Shown here in pieces: positions 1 through 8,489 of a stretch of DNA of 43,023 nucleotides. The translations under genes were made by a program, and so were the position numbers. The notes under the pieces were generated by a model. The model searched no databases and was not told where the DNA came from. It was given only the letters and a program-made list of their open reading frames with translations. This stretch comes from an uncultured Collinsella sp. (lineage in GTDB: Bacteria > Actinomycetota > Coriobacteriia > Coriobacteriales > Coriobacteriaceae). Every line of letters starts with the position of its first letter. Position 1 is the stretch's first letter. The DNA is taken from NCBI GenBank assembly GCA_900549555.1, contig UROO01000006.1, forward strand, positions 1 to 43,023, given 5' to 3'.

Positions 1-60
1 CTGCGCAAGACGGAGGCCACATTAAGTGGCCTCCTTTGCGTGCGGAACTCGCGATCGATG
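1..60 (-). repeat. Partial copy of palindromic element A
   Basis: The reverse complement of 1-60 aligns over about 55 bases with 2216-2277, so this is an inverted second copy of the element at 2190-2320, cut by the window start. It shares TCGATCGCGAGTTCCGCACG and a 9-bp hairpin with a 5-base loop (arms 12-20 and 26-34). The two copies differ at two stem pairs in a compensating way (GGCC-type versus GAGC-type core), so the stem is kept while its sequence changes. Three T follow the hairpin, so it may also end transcription coming from the left. Confidence 0.7.
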
Positions 61-173
61 CTGCCCCATACGCCCGCCCAGGTCCTTGGGTAACGCTGCT
101 TGCGAACGTCGCTTTGCTCGTTCGCTTTTTGATCTGGAGAGCCGGGTGGGCTGATAGAAAAATAGATGTGAGT

Positions 174-213
174 AGGGGCTCTCCCATTTGATGAGCGGGG
201 GAGCCTCTTTATT
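174..213 (+). terminator. Terminator copy 1, upstream of the toxin-antitoxin operon
   Basis: A 12-bp stem (174-185 with 197-208, two G-U pairs) has an 11-base loop and is followed by TTATTG. It is almost identical in stem, loop and following bases to the hairpin at 2123-2162 on the same strand. It would insulate the antitoxin gene from upstream transcription. Confidence 0.7.
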
Positions 214-319
214 GCGTTTGGATTGTTTCTTATGACTTTAGGGATTGAGCGTTTTATACGATTCAGTATAATTTCAGATAGATACTAAAATGTAACTGAA
301 ATGAAAAGGGTGATTGGAC

Positions 320-1342
320 ATGCTGCTAAATTGTCTCCCAAAAAGACTCTTCTCTTTAGAGCTCGCCATCGACCCGGAGCCAGTTGAAATGCAGATTCCT
401 CGCATGTATCTTGAACGGTATTCGCTTCGCTTGGCACGGCTTGGCATGTCTGAGCAGGGCCGTTTTATTGTTGCGGAACCTAAAGAACCGCCCAGTGTCA
501 TTTCGGCGCGAAATCTCGTCAATGCAGTGCTTACGTTAGATGCTCGTCCGGTGGCAATTTGCTGGGATGCTATGGATTTAGGTTTTATGCGCGCGCTTTC
601 TTCGGAGGGAATCGCATATATCCGAGATGAGCGAAATGCGTTCCTGCCGTTTATCGGAGCCGTTATTTCCGATGAAGTGCTGGGTGCTTCTCCCGCTGCT
701 CCGCTTTCGTCCCAATCTCAACGAATCGTCCTAAATCTCATTGCGGGACGATGGGTTGACTGCTCCGCCGGCGACCTAGCGCGCCTGTGTGGCAAAAGCG
801 CGGCAAGCGTCAGCGGCTATCTTTCGGAAATCGCTGCTATAGCTCCTGGGTTGATTATGCGGGACGGCAAAAAGCGTATATTGTGTGACGCCGGGCTGTC
901 GACCGAGACGTTGCTAGATGGGTTTGAGGACTATCTTCGCACGCCAGTTTTAGAGCGAATCCGGCTCAAGAAGGTTATCGAGAGAACAGAGCTACGTGCC
1001 GTTGATGCGCTGCTTTCCGGTGTGTCTGCCCTTAGCTATATGTCCGACCTTGCCCATGAAGACTCTGCTCCAACCATTGCTCTCGAAAAATATCAGCTAG
1101 AGGCCTTGAAAGAGCATATGGGCGACAGATGGCTGGAGGCTCAGTGGTACGAACCGGCGGCAGTTGTGATTGAGGTCTGGTCGTATCCCGTGGACGCGCC
1201 GTCCGATATTAGTTTTGACGCGACTGGTTTGCAGTGTGTCGACCCGTTTTCCTTATACGTTGCTTGCGCAAAAGCAGATTACAAAGAAGATCGTCTGCTC
1301 GACGCGGTCGAACAGCTCAGGAGGACGATATGTCAAAAGTGA
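320..1342 (+). CDS. AbiEi-like antitoxin (type IV toxin-antitoxin)
   Basis: This 340-residue protein has a predicted winged helix at about residues 130-190 (helices around GDLARLCGKSAASVSGYLSE), preceded by an alpha/beta part and followed by a C-terminal domain ending in the motif VDPFSLYVACAKADYKEDR. That layout matches larger AbiEi-type regulators that pair with nucleotidyltransferase toxins. Start choice: a TTG at 314 is possible, but AGGGTGAT at 306-313 sits 6 bases before ATG 320, which is better spaced. The gene overlaps the toxin by 13 bases, so translation is probably coupled. In the family the protein represses its own operon and counters the toxin. The call rests on layout and partner; no alignment was run. 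Confidence 0.65.
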   Translation: MLLNCLPKRLFSLELAIDPEPVEMQIPRMYLERYSLRLARLGMSEQGRFIVAEPKEPPSVISARNLVNAVLTLDARPVAICWDAMDLGFMRALSSEGIAYIRDERNAFLPFIGAVISDEVLGASPAAPLSSQSQRIVLNLIAGRWVDCSAGDLARLCGKSAASVSGYLSEIAAIAPGLIMRDGKKRILCDAGLSTETLLDGFEDYLRTPVLERIRLKKVIERTELRAVDALLSGVSALSYMSDLAHEDSAPTIALEKYQLEALKEHMGDRWLEAQWYEPAAVVIEVWSYPVDAPSDISFDATGLQCVDPFSLYVACAKADYKEDRLLDAVEQLRRTICQK

Positions 1343-2097
1343 GGGGAATAGAGCGATTTGCCGATGCCATGAGCGGCTGTAAAGGCGGTTACGTCCTTAT
1401 TGGTGGAGGGGCCTGCAGCGTTCTATTTGACAATGAGGGCGATTCGTTTAGAGCTACTGAAGACTTGGATGTCGTCGTAATTGTTGATGGGAAAGGCGTT
1501 GAATTCGCCACTGCATTGTGGGCATTTATCAAAGCTGCCGGATATGAGACTGGAAAGGTCGGCGATGGAAGGTGCACTTACTATCGGTTCTGTTTGCCCG
1601 AAGGATCAAGGCAAGTCCTAGACTATCCCGGCCAAATTGAGCTATTTGCCCGACATCCTGATTTTGTGCTCGAAGATGAAACGAGCGAAGTGGCACCTCT
1701 TTCCTTTGACGGGGCCGTATCAAGTCTTTCGGCAATTATTCTCGACGATGGCTACTACGAATTTATTCGCGACAACGCAACGAACGTAGAGGGCATTACG
1801 TTGCTCGATGCGCTCCATATCATTCCCCTCAAGATGCGTGCACACATTGATATCAATAGGAGCTATGAAGAAGGGCGCCATTGCAACGATAAAGATCGAC
1901 GAAAGCATCGCTCGGATATTGTTCGACTTGCGGGTTTGTTGCCGCCTTCGGCTCGCTTGGAGCTAATAGAGCAAATGAGGGCTGATGCCGGAGACTTCTT
2001 TGCGGACTTTTCTTCTTATGTAAATCGGCAGACCGATCGTAAAGAGAGAGCGCGTCTTCAGGACACATTATCGTTTCTCGAAAAGGTCTACCTATAG
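1330..2097 (+). CDS. AbiEii-like nucleotidyltransferase toxin
   Basis: This 255-residue protein has nucleotidyltransferase hallmarks: a glycine motif LIGGGACSVLF at about residues 23-33, then RATEDLDVVV at 41-50 carrying the paired metal-binding Asp residues. A later basic stretch (PLKMRAHIDI, then NDKDRRKHRSDIVRL) matches the K...KD..DI pattern of AbiEii-type enzymes. Family members attach nucleotides to tRNA or other targets and stop growth; the target here is unknown. ATG 1330 is chosen because AGGAGG at 1319-1324 lies 5 bases upstream; the reading frame stays open back to 1234 inside the antitoxin gene. The pair is followed at once by a terminator, so it forms a closed two-gene unit. Confidence 0.7.
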   Translation: MSKVRGIERFADAMSGCKGGYVLIGGGACSVLFDNEGDSFRATEDLDVVVIVDGKGVEFATALWAFIKAAGYETGKVGDGRCTYYRFCLPEGSRQVLDYPGQIELFARHPDFVLEDETSEVAPLSFDGAVSSLSAIILDDGYYEFIRDNATNVEGITLLDALHIIPLKMRAHIDINRSYEEGRHCNDKDRRKHRSDIVRLAGLLPPSARLELIEQMRADAGDFFADFSSYVNRQTDRKERARLQDTLSFLEKVYL

Positions 2098-2122
2098 GCA
2101 CCTTGATTCGTTATGTATGGCG

Positions 2123-2162
2123 AGGGGCTCTCCCGTTTGATGAGCGGGGGAGCCCCTTGTTG
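2123..2162 (+). terminator. Terminator copy 2, downstream of the toxin-antitoxin operon
   Basis: A 12-bp stem (2123-2134 with 2146-2157) has the same TTTGATGAGC loop as the hairpin at 174-213, followed by TTGTTGC. The direct duplication on both sides of the operon extends about 12 bases past the stem. Confidence 0.75.
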
Positions 2163-2189
2163 CTTTTTGATTGTCGTAACTAGCCAGAG

Positions 2190-2320
2190 GCTCGCCGGGA
2201 TGGGACGCGGGGTTTGGTCGATCGCGAGTTCCGCACGAGCCGGAGAGCACTTAATGTGCTCTCCGTGCGAGCAGGACTGTCCGAGCAGGCGACCAAACCC
2301 CGCGTCCCATCCCGGCGAGC
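2190..2320. repeat. Palindromic element A, 31-bp perfect arms
   Basis: Bases 2190-2220 and 2290-2320 are perfect inverted repeats of 31 bp. The 69 bases between them hold a second hairpin (2242-2250 with 2256-2264, loop TTAAT) flanked by CGCACG and CGTGCG. The whole would fold into one long stem with a structured tip as RNA or cruciform DNA. It lies between the toxin gene and the convergent manA. Part of it recurs inverted at 1-60, which marks it as a repeat family and not just a local terminator. Confidence 0.85.
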
Positions 2321-2337
2321 ACTTGGGGACCGGTGGC

Positions 2338-3270
2338 CTACAGGTGGCTGATGATCAGTTCCATCTTGCCTTCGAGGTCGATGGAGCTGACGGTGCTCGG
2401 GGCCAGCAGGTGGCTTCCCTTGTGGACGGGGTCGCCGCAGATGGTGCCTTCGCCGTCGATGACTGACAGGCACATGAAGGGCCAGCGCTGGTCGAGGGTC
2501 TTGCTGCCGTCGACGCGCACGCGATCGACGGTGTAGCAGGGGTTGGACTCGAGCTCGGTCACGCCGTCGACCTCGGGCGCGGTCACCGTGCCGTCGGTCG
2601 GAGCCTGAACATCAAAGTCGATGCAATCGAGGCTCTGCTCAACGTGCAGCGGGCGCAGCTTGCCGTCGGTGCCGGGACGGTCGTAGTCGTACAGACGATA
2701 CGTCACGTCGCTCGACTGCTGCGTCTCCAAAATGAGCGTGCCGGTCTTGATGGCGTGCACGGTGCCGGAATCAATCTGGAAAAAGTCGCCCTTGTGGATC
2801 GGCAGCACGTTGAGCATATCGTCCCAGCGGCCGTCCTCGATCATCTGTGCGGCCTCGGCGCGGTCCTTGGCACGCTGGCCGACGATGATCGTGGCGTCGG
2901 GCTCGCAGTCTAGTACATACCAGCACTCGGTTTTGCCCAGGCTGCCGTTCTCGTGCTTGGCGGCGTACTCGTCGTTGGGATGAATCTGGATCGAAAGATC
3001 GTCTTTGGCATCCAGAATCTTAATGAGCAGCGGAAACTCTTTGCCCTCGCAATTGCCAAAGAGCTCGCGGTGCTCGGCCCACAGCCACGACAGCGTGTGG
3101 CCGGCGTACGGGCCCTCTGCAATCTGGCAGTCGCCGTTGGGGTGTGCCGAGATGGCCCAGCACTCGCCGATGGGACCCTCGGGAATGTCGTAGCCAAACA
3201 CGGTCTCCAGCTGGCGGCCGCCCCAGATTTTCTCGTGGAAGATCGGCGTGAGTTTAATCAAATCGGACAT
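2338..3270 (-). CDS. manA: Mannose-6-phosphate isomerase, class I
   Basis: Interconverts mannose-6-phosphate and fructose-6-phosphate in the cytoplasm. The 310-residue protein is of the short Gram-positive class I type and shows the zinc-site cupin motifs QIHPND (95-100, His97), GKTECWYVL (Glu115) and SGTVHAI (His172). The upstream in-frame extension to 3330 is not used: GGGAG lies 7 bases before ATG 3270 and only 1 base before the alternative ATG at 3276. It lies 72 bp downstream of a GntR gene on the same strand, so it is probably co-transcribed with, and possibly controlled by, that regulator. Element A lies just past its stop. Confidence 0.9.
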   Translation of the reverse strand: MSDLIKLTPIFHEKIWGGRQLETVFGYDIPEGPIGECWAISAHPNGDCQIAEGPYAGHTLSWLWAEHRELFGNCEGKEFPLLIKILDAKDDLSIQIHPNDEYAAKHENGSLGKTECWYVLDCEPDATIIVGQRAKDRAEAAQMIEDGRWDDMLNVLPIHKGDFFQIDSGTVHAIKTGTLILETQQSSDVTYRLYDYDRPGTDGKLRPLHVEQSLDCIDFDVQAPTDGTVTAPEVDGVTELESNPCYTVDRVRVDGSKTLDQRWPFMCLSVIDGEGTICGDPVHKGSHLLAPSTVSSIDLEGKMELIISHL

Positions 3271-3342
3271 GTGCATACTCCCATAAGGTTGTGCGGGCGC
3301 CGCGTAAGACAGCTCAAAACGAGCACCCACCGGATTACAAAA

Positions 3343-4062
3343 CTAGGCCAGCGTTACGTTGTGCAACTCAAAGCGGTCGCCAACGTTGCGCGAGACCGAA
3401 TACTCAAAGGCGGCGCCGCTGTCCAAAAAGCCAATCTGGGTGAGCTCGAGCAGGGGAGAGCCAGGTTTGGTGTCCAGGCGATCGGCTTCTTCCTCGGTTG
3501 CTGCCACGGCGCGAATGGTACGGTGGAAGCTCGAAATTTTCAGCCCGCATTGCTCGCGGACAAAGCGGTAGACCGATCCGTACAGGTCCTTCTTTTTAAG
3601 GCCCGGAATCAGCTCGAGCGGCATGTAGGTGTACTCGATAACGATGGGCTTCTCGTCGGCCTGACGCACGCGCACGATGTGATAGGCAAAGTCATCCTCG
3701 GCAATTCCCAGCTGGGCTGCGATGTCCGCTGGTGGATTAACAATCGAGAAATCGTAGACCACCGAGGTCACCTTCTCCCCGCGGTGCTCATATGAAAAGC
3801 CCTGGGCACGGTCGTTTTTGCCCTGGAAAAACGCCTGGCCGGGAAGTCCCGCCGTGTCCTTAACGTAGGTACCCGATCCACGACGGCTGGTAATAAGACC
3901 TTCCTCGGTGATTTGCTCGATAGCTCGTTTGACGGTGATTTTGGAAACGCTATAGAGCTCGCAGAGCTCAACGACGGTGGGAAGCTTGTCGCCCGGTTTA
4001 AGAGCGCCATCCTCGATGCTTCGACGAATATCTGCAGCTATCGCCTCGTATTTGGGAATCAC
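3343..4062 (-). CDS. GntR-family regulator with UTRA domain (HutC type)
   Basis: A 239-residue one-component regulator. The N-terminal winged helix (about 1-70) contains LPTVVELCELYSVSKITVKRAIEQITEEGLI and the wing GSGTYV. A UTRA effector domain covers about 90-235, with the usual PIVIEYTYMP and YSVSRN strands. UTRA proteins mostly sense phosphorylated sugars. The start is GTG 4062, with a strong AAAGGAGG about 5 bases upstream. It is divergent from a sugar kinase gene and directly ahead of manA, so a sugar-phosphate-responsive control of both is likely. The effector is unknown. Confidence 0.85.
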   Translation of the reverse strand: MIPKYEAIAADIRRSIEDGALKPGDKLPTVVELCELYSVSKITVKRAIEQITEEGLITSRRGSGTYVKDTAGLPGQAFFQGKNDRAQGFSYEHRGEKVTSVVYDFSIVNPPADIAAQLGIAEDDFAYHIVRVRQADEKPIVIEYTYMPLELIPGLKKKDLYGSVYRFVREQCGLKISSFHRTIRAVAATEEEADRLDTKPGSPLLELTQIGFLDSGAAFEYSVSRNVGDRFELHNVTLA

Positions 4063-4130
4063 GGAACCTCCTTTCCAACTTGATTGAGAATAAAAGAAAG
4101 TATAGTCAACACCTAAGTATCTCTATTGAG

Positions 4131-4158
4131 TTATTGAAAAGTTCGAGAAAGATATAAT
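4131..4158 (+). promoter_or_regulatory. Candidate promoter in the GntR/ROK divergent region
   Basis: A perfect TATAAT at 4153-4158 has a weak TTATTG at 4131-4136, 16 bp upstream, in an AT-rich stretch unusual for this genome. Transcripts would carry a leader of about 185 bases before the kinase gene. A second -10-like TACCAT lies nearer the gene at 4306-4311. Confidence 0.4.
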
Positions 4159-4345
4159 TAAAAGTCGCTTCGCAAATAAAACCAGAGCGCTCTAAACTGA
4201 TAAACATCCGAGCAATGCCGTGTTAAATGGTTTTTTGCATTTCCCCAGATAAAACCTGCCAAAACAAACCTGTCCCTTTTTGGTAGGTTTTTGCCTTGGG
4301 AGCGGTACCATACAGGCAATGTTTAAACGAGAAAGGTGGGCTCCC

Positions 4346-5299
4346 ATGGAACCTAAGCAGTACTACATCGGCATCGACGTCGGCGGCACTTCGGTTAAGG
4401 AGGGCCTGTTCGACGAGGACGGCAACCTGCTTGCCAAGGCCAGCGTGCCCACGCCTCCTATCGTTGACGCTGCGGGCTTTGCCGCGGTGACCGAGGCTAT
4501 CGACCAGGTGGTCGCCAAGGCCCAGATTCCGCGTGCCTTTGTGGCGGGCATTGGCCTGGCCGTTCCGTGCCCCATCCCGGCGTCGGGCGATGCCAAGGTC
4601 AAGGCCAACATTGCCATTAACCTGCCCGAGCTGAGGGTCGCCATTCAGAAGCACTGCCCCGATGCGGTCGTTAAGTACGAGAACGATGCCAACGCCGCTG
4701 CCATGGGCGAGGCCTGGCTCGGCTCTGCCAAGGGCGTACAGAACGTGGTGATGGTCACCATTGGCACCGGCGTGGGCGGCGGCGTTATCGTTAACGGCGA
4801 CGTGGTATCGGGCGTTGTGGGCGCCGGCGGCGAGATTGGCCACATGTGCCTGAACCCGGCCGAGGAGCGCACCTGCGGCTGCGGCGGCCATGGCCACCTG
4901 GAGCAGTATTCCAGCGCCACCGGCGTGGTGAGCAACTACCTTGCCGAGTGCAAGAAGGCGGGCGTCGAGCCCATCGAGCTCACCGGCCCCTCCGATTCCA
5001 AGGACGTGTTCCAGGCCTGCCGCGAGGGTGACAAGCTCGCGCTTGCCGCGGCCGATACCATGGCCGACTACCTCGGCCGCGCCCTGGCGCTTATCGCCAA
5101 CGTGGTCGACCCCGAGATGTTCCTGATCGGTGGCGGCGCGTCTGCTTCGGCCGATGTCTACCTCGACAAGGTCCGCGAGCACTTCCAGCACTATGCGCTT
5201 TCCGCCTCGCGTGAGACGCCCATTAAGGTCGCTTCGCTCGGCAACGACGCCGGCATCATCGGTGCCGCCTACGTAGCCCTGCGCGCCGCCGGTAAATAG
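4346..5299 (+). CDS. ROK-family sugar kinase, probable glucokinase
   Basis: A 317-residue kinase that phosphorylates a hexose, most likely glucose, with ATP. It begins with the phosphate-binding GIDVGGTSVKEGLFD motif, has ENDANAAAMGE and TIGTGVGGG, and carries the ROK zinc motif as CGCGGHGHLEQYSS, with His at places where other ROK proteins have Cys. DPEMFLIGGGAS is the C-terminal nucleotide-binding motif. The start at ATG 4346 is preceded by GAAAGGTGGG; the frame is open further up but without a ribosome site. The gene is monocistronic and divergent from the GntR gene. Other ROK substrates such as mannose cannot be excluded. Confidence 0.85.
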   Translation: MEPKQYYIGIDVGGTSVKEGLFDEDGNLLAKASVPTPPIVDAAGFAAVTEAIDQVVAKAQIPRAFVAGIGLAVPCPIPASGDAKVKANIAINLPELRVAIQKHCPDAVVKYENDANAAAMGEAWLGSAKGVQNVVMVTIGTGVGGGVIVNGDVVSGVVGAGGEIGHMCLNPAEERTCGCGGHGHLEQYSSATGVVSNYLAECKKAGVEPIELTGPSDSKDVFQACREGDKLALAAADTMADYLGRALALIANVVDPEMFLIGGGASASADVYLDKVREHFQHYALSASRETPIKVASLGNDAGIIGAAYVALRAAGK

Positions 5300-5449
5300 C
5301 TGGTGCAGGAGGGCTGGTGGTATAAGGGGGACAGATTTCGCCCCCAGGCTCGCCCCAAATTGCGCCGCGGCCCTTGCGTCTCATAAGGTTCGGCGCCAGC
5401 GTGCTACCATAGCTACGTCCAAGTACACATATACAAGTGGAGGATATCC

Positions 5450-6373
5450 ATGGCAAACGTTCTTGTCTTTGGTCACCAGAACCCCGATAACGACGCCATC
5501 ATGAGCGCCGTCGTCCTGTCCCAGCTGCTCAATCAGGTTGAGTATGCCGGCAACACCTACGAGGCTTGCGCTCTGGGCCAGCTTCCGGCCGAGTCCGCCA
5601 AGCTGCTCGCCGACGCCGGCATCGCCGAGCCCCGCGTGATCGAGTCCGTCGAGGCCGGTCAGCTCGTCGTCCTCACCGACCACAACGAGTCCGCCCAGTC
5701 CGTCGCCGGCCTTAAGGATGCCACGGTCTTTGGCGTTGTCGATCATCACCGCATTGGCGACTTCGAGACCGCCGGCCCGCTGCACTACATCTGCCTGCCC
5801 TGGGGCTCCAGCTGCACCATCGTCACCAAGCTCGCCGGCGTGCTCGGCGTTGAGCTTTCCGACGTCCAGGCCAAGCTGCTGCTTTCGGCCATGATGACCG
5901 ACACGCTCATGCTCAAGAGCCCTACCACCACCGATGTCGACCGTGCCGTCGCCGCCAAGCTTGGCGAGCAGGTGGGCGTCGATCCGGTCAAGTTTGGCAT
6001 GGAGGTCTTCCTCACCCGCCCGTCCGGCTCCTTCACCGCAGCCGAGATGGTCGGCAACGACATCAAGATGTTCGAGCCCGCCGGCAAGAAGCTGCTCATC
6101 GGCCAGTACGAGACTGTCGACAAGACCCGCGCACTCGGCATGATCGACGAGATTCGCGAGGCCATGCGCGCCTACGCCGCCGAGAAGGGTGCCGACGGCA
6201 TCGTCCTGTGCATCACCGACATCATGGAGGAGGGCTCGCAGGTCCTGCTCGAGGGCGAGACCGAGGCTGCTCAGAAGGGCCTGGGCATTGCCGACGAGCA
6301 CGACGGCGTCTGGATGCCGGGCGTCCTCTCCCGTAAGAAGCAGGTCGCTGCCCCCATCATGGCCGCCTGCTAG
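5450..6373 (+). CDS. ppaC: Manganese-dependent inorganic pyrophosphatase (family II)
   Basis: Hydrolyses pyrophosphate to two phosphates in the cytoplasm, pulling biosynthetic reactions forward. The 307-residue, two-domain DHH protein shows the metal site as GHQNPDND (His9, Asp13, Asp15), TDHNE (Asp77) and VVDHHRIGDFE (Asp98-His99-His100). SRKKQ near the C terminus binds substrate. Length is typical of the family. The ribosome site GGAGG lies about 7 bases before ATG. A -10-like TACCAT is at 5405-5410. The gene stands alone and is closed by the terminator at 6393-6432. Confidence 0.95.
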   Translation: MANVLVFGHQNPDNDAIMSAVVLSQLLNQVEYAGNTYEACALGQLPAESAKLLADAGIAEPRVIESVEAGQLVVLTDHNESAQSVAGLKDATVFGVVDHHRIGDFETAGPLHYICLPWGSSCTIVTKLAGVLGVELSDVQAKLLLSAMMTDTLMLKSPTTTDVDRAVAAKLGEQVGVDPVKFGMEVFLTRPSGSFTAAEMVGNDIKMFEPAGKKLLIGQYETVDKTRALGMIDEIREAMRAYAAEKGADGIVLCITDIMEEGSQVLLEGETEAAQKGLGIADEHDGVWMPGVLSRKKQVAAPIMAAC

Positions 6374-6392
6374 GTTTAGTTGACCAAACGCC

Positions 6393-6432
6393 ACGACCGG
6401 ATCGCGGACACCCCGCGCTCCGGTCGTTTTTT
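6393..6432 (+). terminator. Intrinsic terminator of ppaC
   Basis: A 9-bp stem ACGACCGGA/TCCGGTCGT (6393-6401 with 6419-6427), with a further GCG pairing in the loop, runs straight into a T tract. Confidence 0.9.
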
Positions 6433-6640
6433 GTGCACGGCGCCGCGTCGTCTCTTGGACAGGCGTGCCCGTGCCGTTGAGCAAATAATGTTCAACCTGT
6501 GGTTCCGCTTTTCGGCCACGCCTGCGTGCTTGTCGTGCAGGGTAGGCTAGATGCAAGCGTAATACGTTAGAGCGCGGCGCCGCCACTTGGGCGGGCCGTG
6601 CTTTTTTAAGACGGGAGCTTTCCCGTGAAAGGAGCCGCCC

Positions 6641-7999
6641 ATGGCAGCAACTGAGCAGCTGTTCAACGTTCGTGAGCGCAAGCGCTTTGAACGTCACGAC
6701 ATTTGGGAGCGCATCGCCGAGAACGGCACGATTTCCGCCGCCGTCATGGTCTTCGCCGCCATCGCCGCCGTCATTTGCGCCAATACCGATGCCTACGAGG
6801 CCATCCATCACTTTTTGGAGACCCCGCTGTATGTGGGTCTGGGCAAACTTACGGCCGGTCTCACCGTTGAGCTTTTCGTCAACGACTTCCTCATGGCGAT
6901 TTTCTTTTTGTTGGTGGGCATTGAGCTTAAGTACGAGATGACGGTCGGCGAGCTCAAGAATCCACGTCAGGCCATGCTTCCCATGCTGGCGGCCGTGGGC
7001 GGCGTCGTCGTTCCCGCCTGCATCTACCTGATCTTCAACCATGCCGGCGCCCACAACGGTTGGGCCATCCCCATGGCAACCGATATTGCCTTTGCGCTGG
7101 GCGTGCTGTCGCTTTTGGGCAATCGCGTTCCCAACGGTGTGCGCGTGTTCTTCTCGACGCTCGCCATCGCCGACGACCTCATCTCCATCGCCGCCATCGC
7201 CATCTTCTACGGTCAGAGCCCCAATCCGTTTTGGCTGGGCGCCGCCGCGCTGGTGACCTGCGCGCTCGTGTGGCTCAACAAGACGCAGCATTACCGCCTT
7301 GCTCCGTATTCGGTGCTGGGTCTGCTGTTGTGGTTCTGCATGTTCAAGAGCGGCGTACATGCCACGCTTGCTGGCGTCATCTTGGCCTTTACCATCCCGG
7401 CCAAGTGCGGTGTCAAGCTCGACAGCCTTACCGATTGGTTGGGCGAGTGCCTGCCGCTGCTCGATGACCGCTACGACGACGAGGCGCACATCCTGGGCCA
7501 GCACGACTTTACCGTCTCGACCACCAGGGTCGAGCGCGTCATGCACCGCGTGACCCCGCCGCTCATCCGCATGGAGCGTCTGATCTCCACGCCGGTCAAC
7601 TTTGTGATTCTGCCGATCTTTGCGTTCGTGAACGCACAGGTTCGCCTAGTGGGTGTGGACATGAGCACGCTGCTCACCGACCCAGTGACGCTCGGCGTGT
7701 ACTTTGGCATGCTGCTGGGCAAGCCGATCGGTATCTTTGGCATGACGTTTGCCCTGGTTAAGTTCAGGGTCTGCGAGCTGCCGCACAACGTCAACTGGCA
7801 CATGATTGCCGGTGTGGGCATTCTGGGCGGCATCGGCTTTACGATGTCGATCCTCATCAGCGGCCTCGCTTTCCCGACGGCCCAGTTTGAGGTTCTGGCT
7901 GCCAAGGCCGCCATCCTTGCCGGTTCGGTCACCGCTGCCGTGCTCGGTATGATCTACATGAGCGTGGTCTGCAAACACCCCGCGCCCAAGGACGAGTAA
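6641..7999 (+). CDS. nhaA: Na+/H+ antiporter NhaA
   Basis: A 452-residue inner-membrane antiporter exchanging sodium for protons, for salt and pH homeostasis. Many hydrophobic segments are visible. Signature regions include FFLLVGIELKYEM, PMATDIAFALGVLSLLG and LAIADDLISIAAIAIFY, whose DD pair corresponds to the ion-binding aspartates. GGIGFTMSILI is the conserved late helix. A soluble stretch of about 60 residues (WLGECLPLLDDRYDDEAHIL and onward) splits the helices, longer than in the E. coli protein. AAAGGAG lies about 8 bases before ATG. It is a single gene ended by the hairpin at 8017-8054. Confidence 0.93.
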   Translation: MAATEQLFNVRERKRFERHDIWERIAENGTISAAVMVFAAIAAVICANTDAYEAIHHFLETPLYVGLGKLTAGLTVELFVNDFLMAIFFLLVGIELKYEMTVGELKNPRQAMLPMLAAVGGVVVPACIYLIFNHAGAHNGWAIPMATDIAFALGVLSLLGNRVPNGVRVFFSTLAIADDLISIAAIAIFYGQSPNPFWLGAAALVTCALVWLNKTQHYRLAPYSVLGLLLWFCMFKSGVHATLAGVILAFTIPAKCGVKLDSLTDWLGECLPLLDDRYDDEAHILGQHDFTVSTTRVERVMHRVTPPLIRMERLISTPVNFVILPIFAFVNAQVRLVGVDMSTLLTDPVTLGVYFGMLLGKPIGIFGMTFALVKFRVCELPHNVNWHMIAGVGILGGIGFTMSILISGLAFPTAQFEVLAAKAAILAGSVTAAVLGMIYMSVVCKHPAPKDE

Positions 8000-8016
8000 G
8001 AGCACATACAAGTTTG

Positions 8017-8054
8017 AAAACGCCGCCTGTGAACACCATCACAAGCGACGTTTT
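8017..8054. terminator. Bidirectional terminator between nhaA and the small convergent gene
   Basis: Arms 8017-8032 and 8039-8054 pair over 16 positions with two mismatches and a 6-base loop. AAAA begins one arm and TTTT ends the other, so it can act on both strands. The next bases (ATTGGGGACG at 8060-8069) partly recur as TTGGGGACGC at 16721-16730. Confidence 0.75.
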
Positions 8055-8085
8055 AGTCATTGGGGACGTTCTTAAACGACTAGGT

Positions 8086-8340
8086 TTATTCCACCGTTCC
8101 GTAGACGGCGCCCCAGCCGTGGGCGGCAAGGGCGGAGTTGAGCTGGTCACAAAGCGATTGGCGGTCGTAGTAGCCGGGCGGCAAAAGGTTCACGATTTCC
8201 ATGAGGTCGGGCGCCAGGTCCAAGATCTCGGCCTGTACGATGAGATCCAGGCGGTCGATGGCGTGGCGGTCGTAAAACAGCCCGTCGACCAGGCGCTGTA
8301 GGTCGCCGAATTCCTCGGCCTGGAACGATCCGTACTCCAT
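8086..8340 (-). CDS. Small conserved hypothetical protein
   Basis: An 84-residue soluble protein, acidic in its first half, with no signal peptide or membrane segment. The C-terminal part, with LLPPGYYDRQSLCDQLNSA and AHGWGAVYGTVE, looks like a conserved motif block. GAGGAGG lies at a good distance before ATG 8340, and a terminator serves its 3' side, so it is a real gene. I recognise no functional domain. It diverges from the aminotransferase gene, with which it shares a 149-bp intergenic region. Confidence 0.75.
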   Translation of the reverse strand: MEYGSFQAEEFGDLQRLVDGLFYDRHAIDRLDLIVQAEILDLAPDLMEIVNLLPPGYYDRQSLCDQLNSALAAHGWGAVYGTVE

Positions 8341-8489
8341 AGTGCCTCCTCGGGCGCCTCACGCCGGCATGCGCGGCGATTCGTTATTTATTGCGATGGA
8401 CTTAATCTATCACGGCTTCATACCGTTGCGGCGGTGGCGGTCTATACTTAGACGAACTGCAACGTACCGCTTCGCGAAAGGTCGCACCC

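Noticed and set aside
1234..1329. Upstream extension of the toxin frame
   Set aside because: It overlaps the antitoxin coding end and has no ribosome site, while AGGAGG precedes ATG 1330.
5326..5349. GGGGG/CCCCC hairpin after the ROK kinase gene
   Set aside because: Only five pairs with a 10-base loop and no T tract; too weak to call a terminator.
5381..7546. A 721-codon open frame on the minus strand across ppaC and nhaA
   Set aside because: It is antisense to two clearly conserved genes, is low-complexity His/Gly/Asp-rich, and has no ribosome site; long antisense frames are usual in high-GC DNA. The same holds for minus frames at 8448-10193, 12048-13748, 13866-15446, 18612-20282 and 27177-28913.
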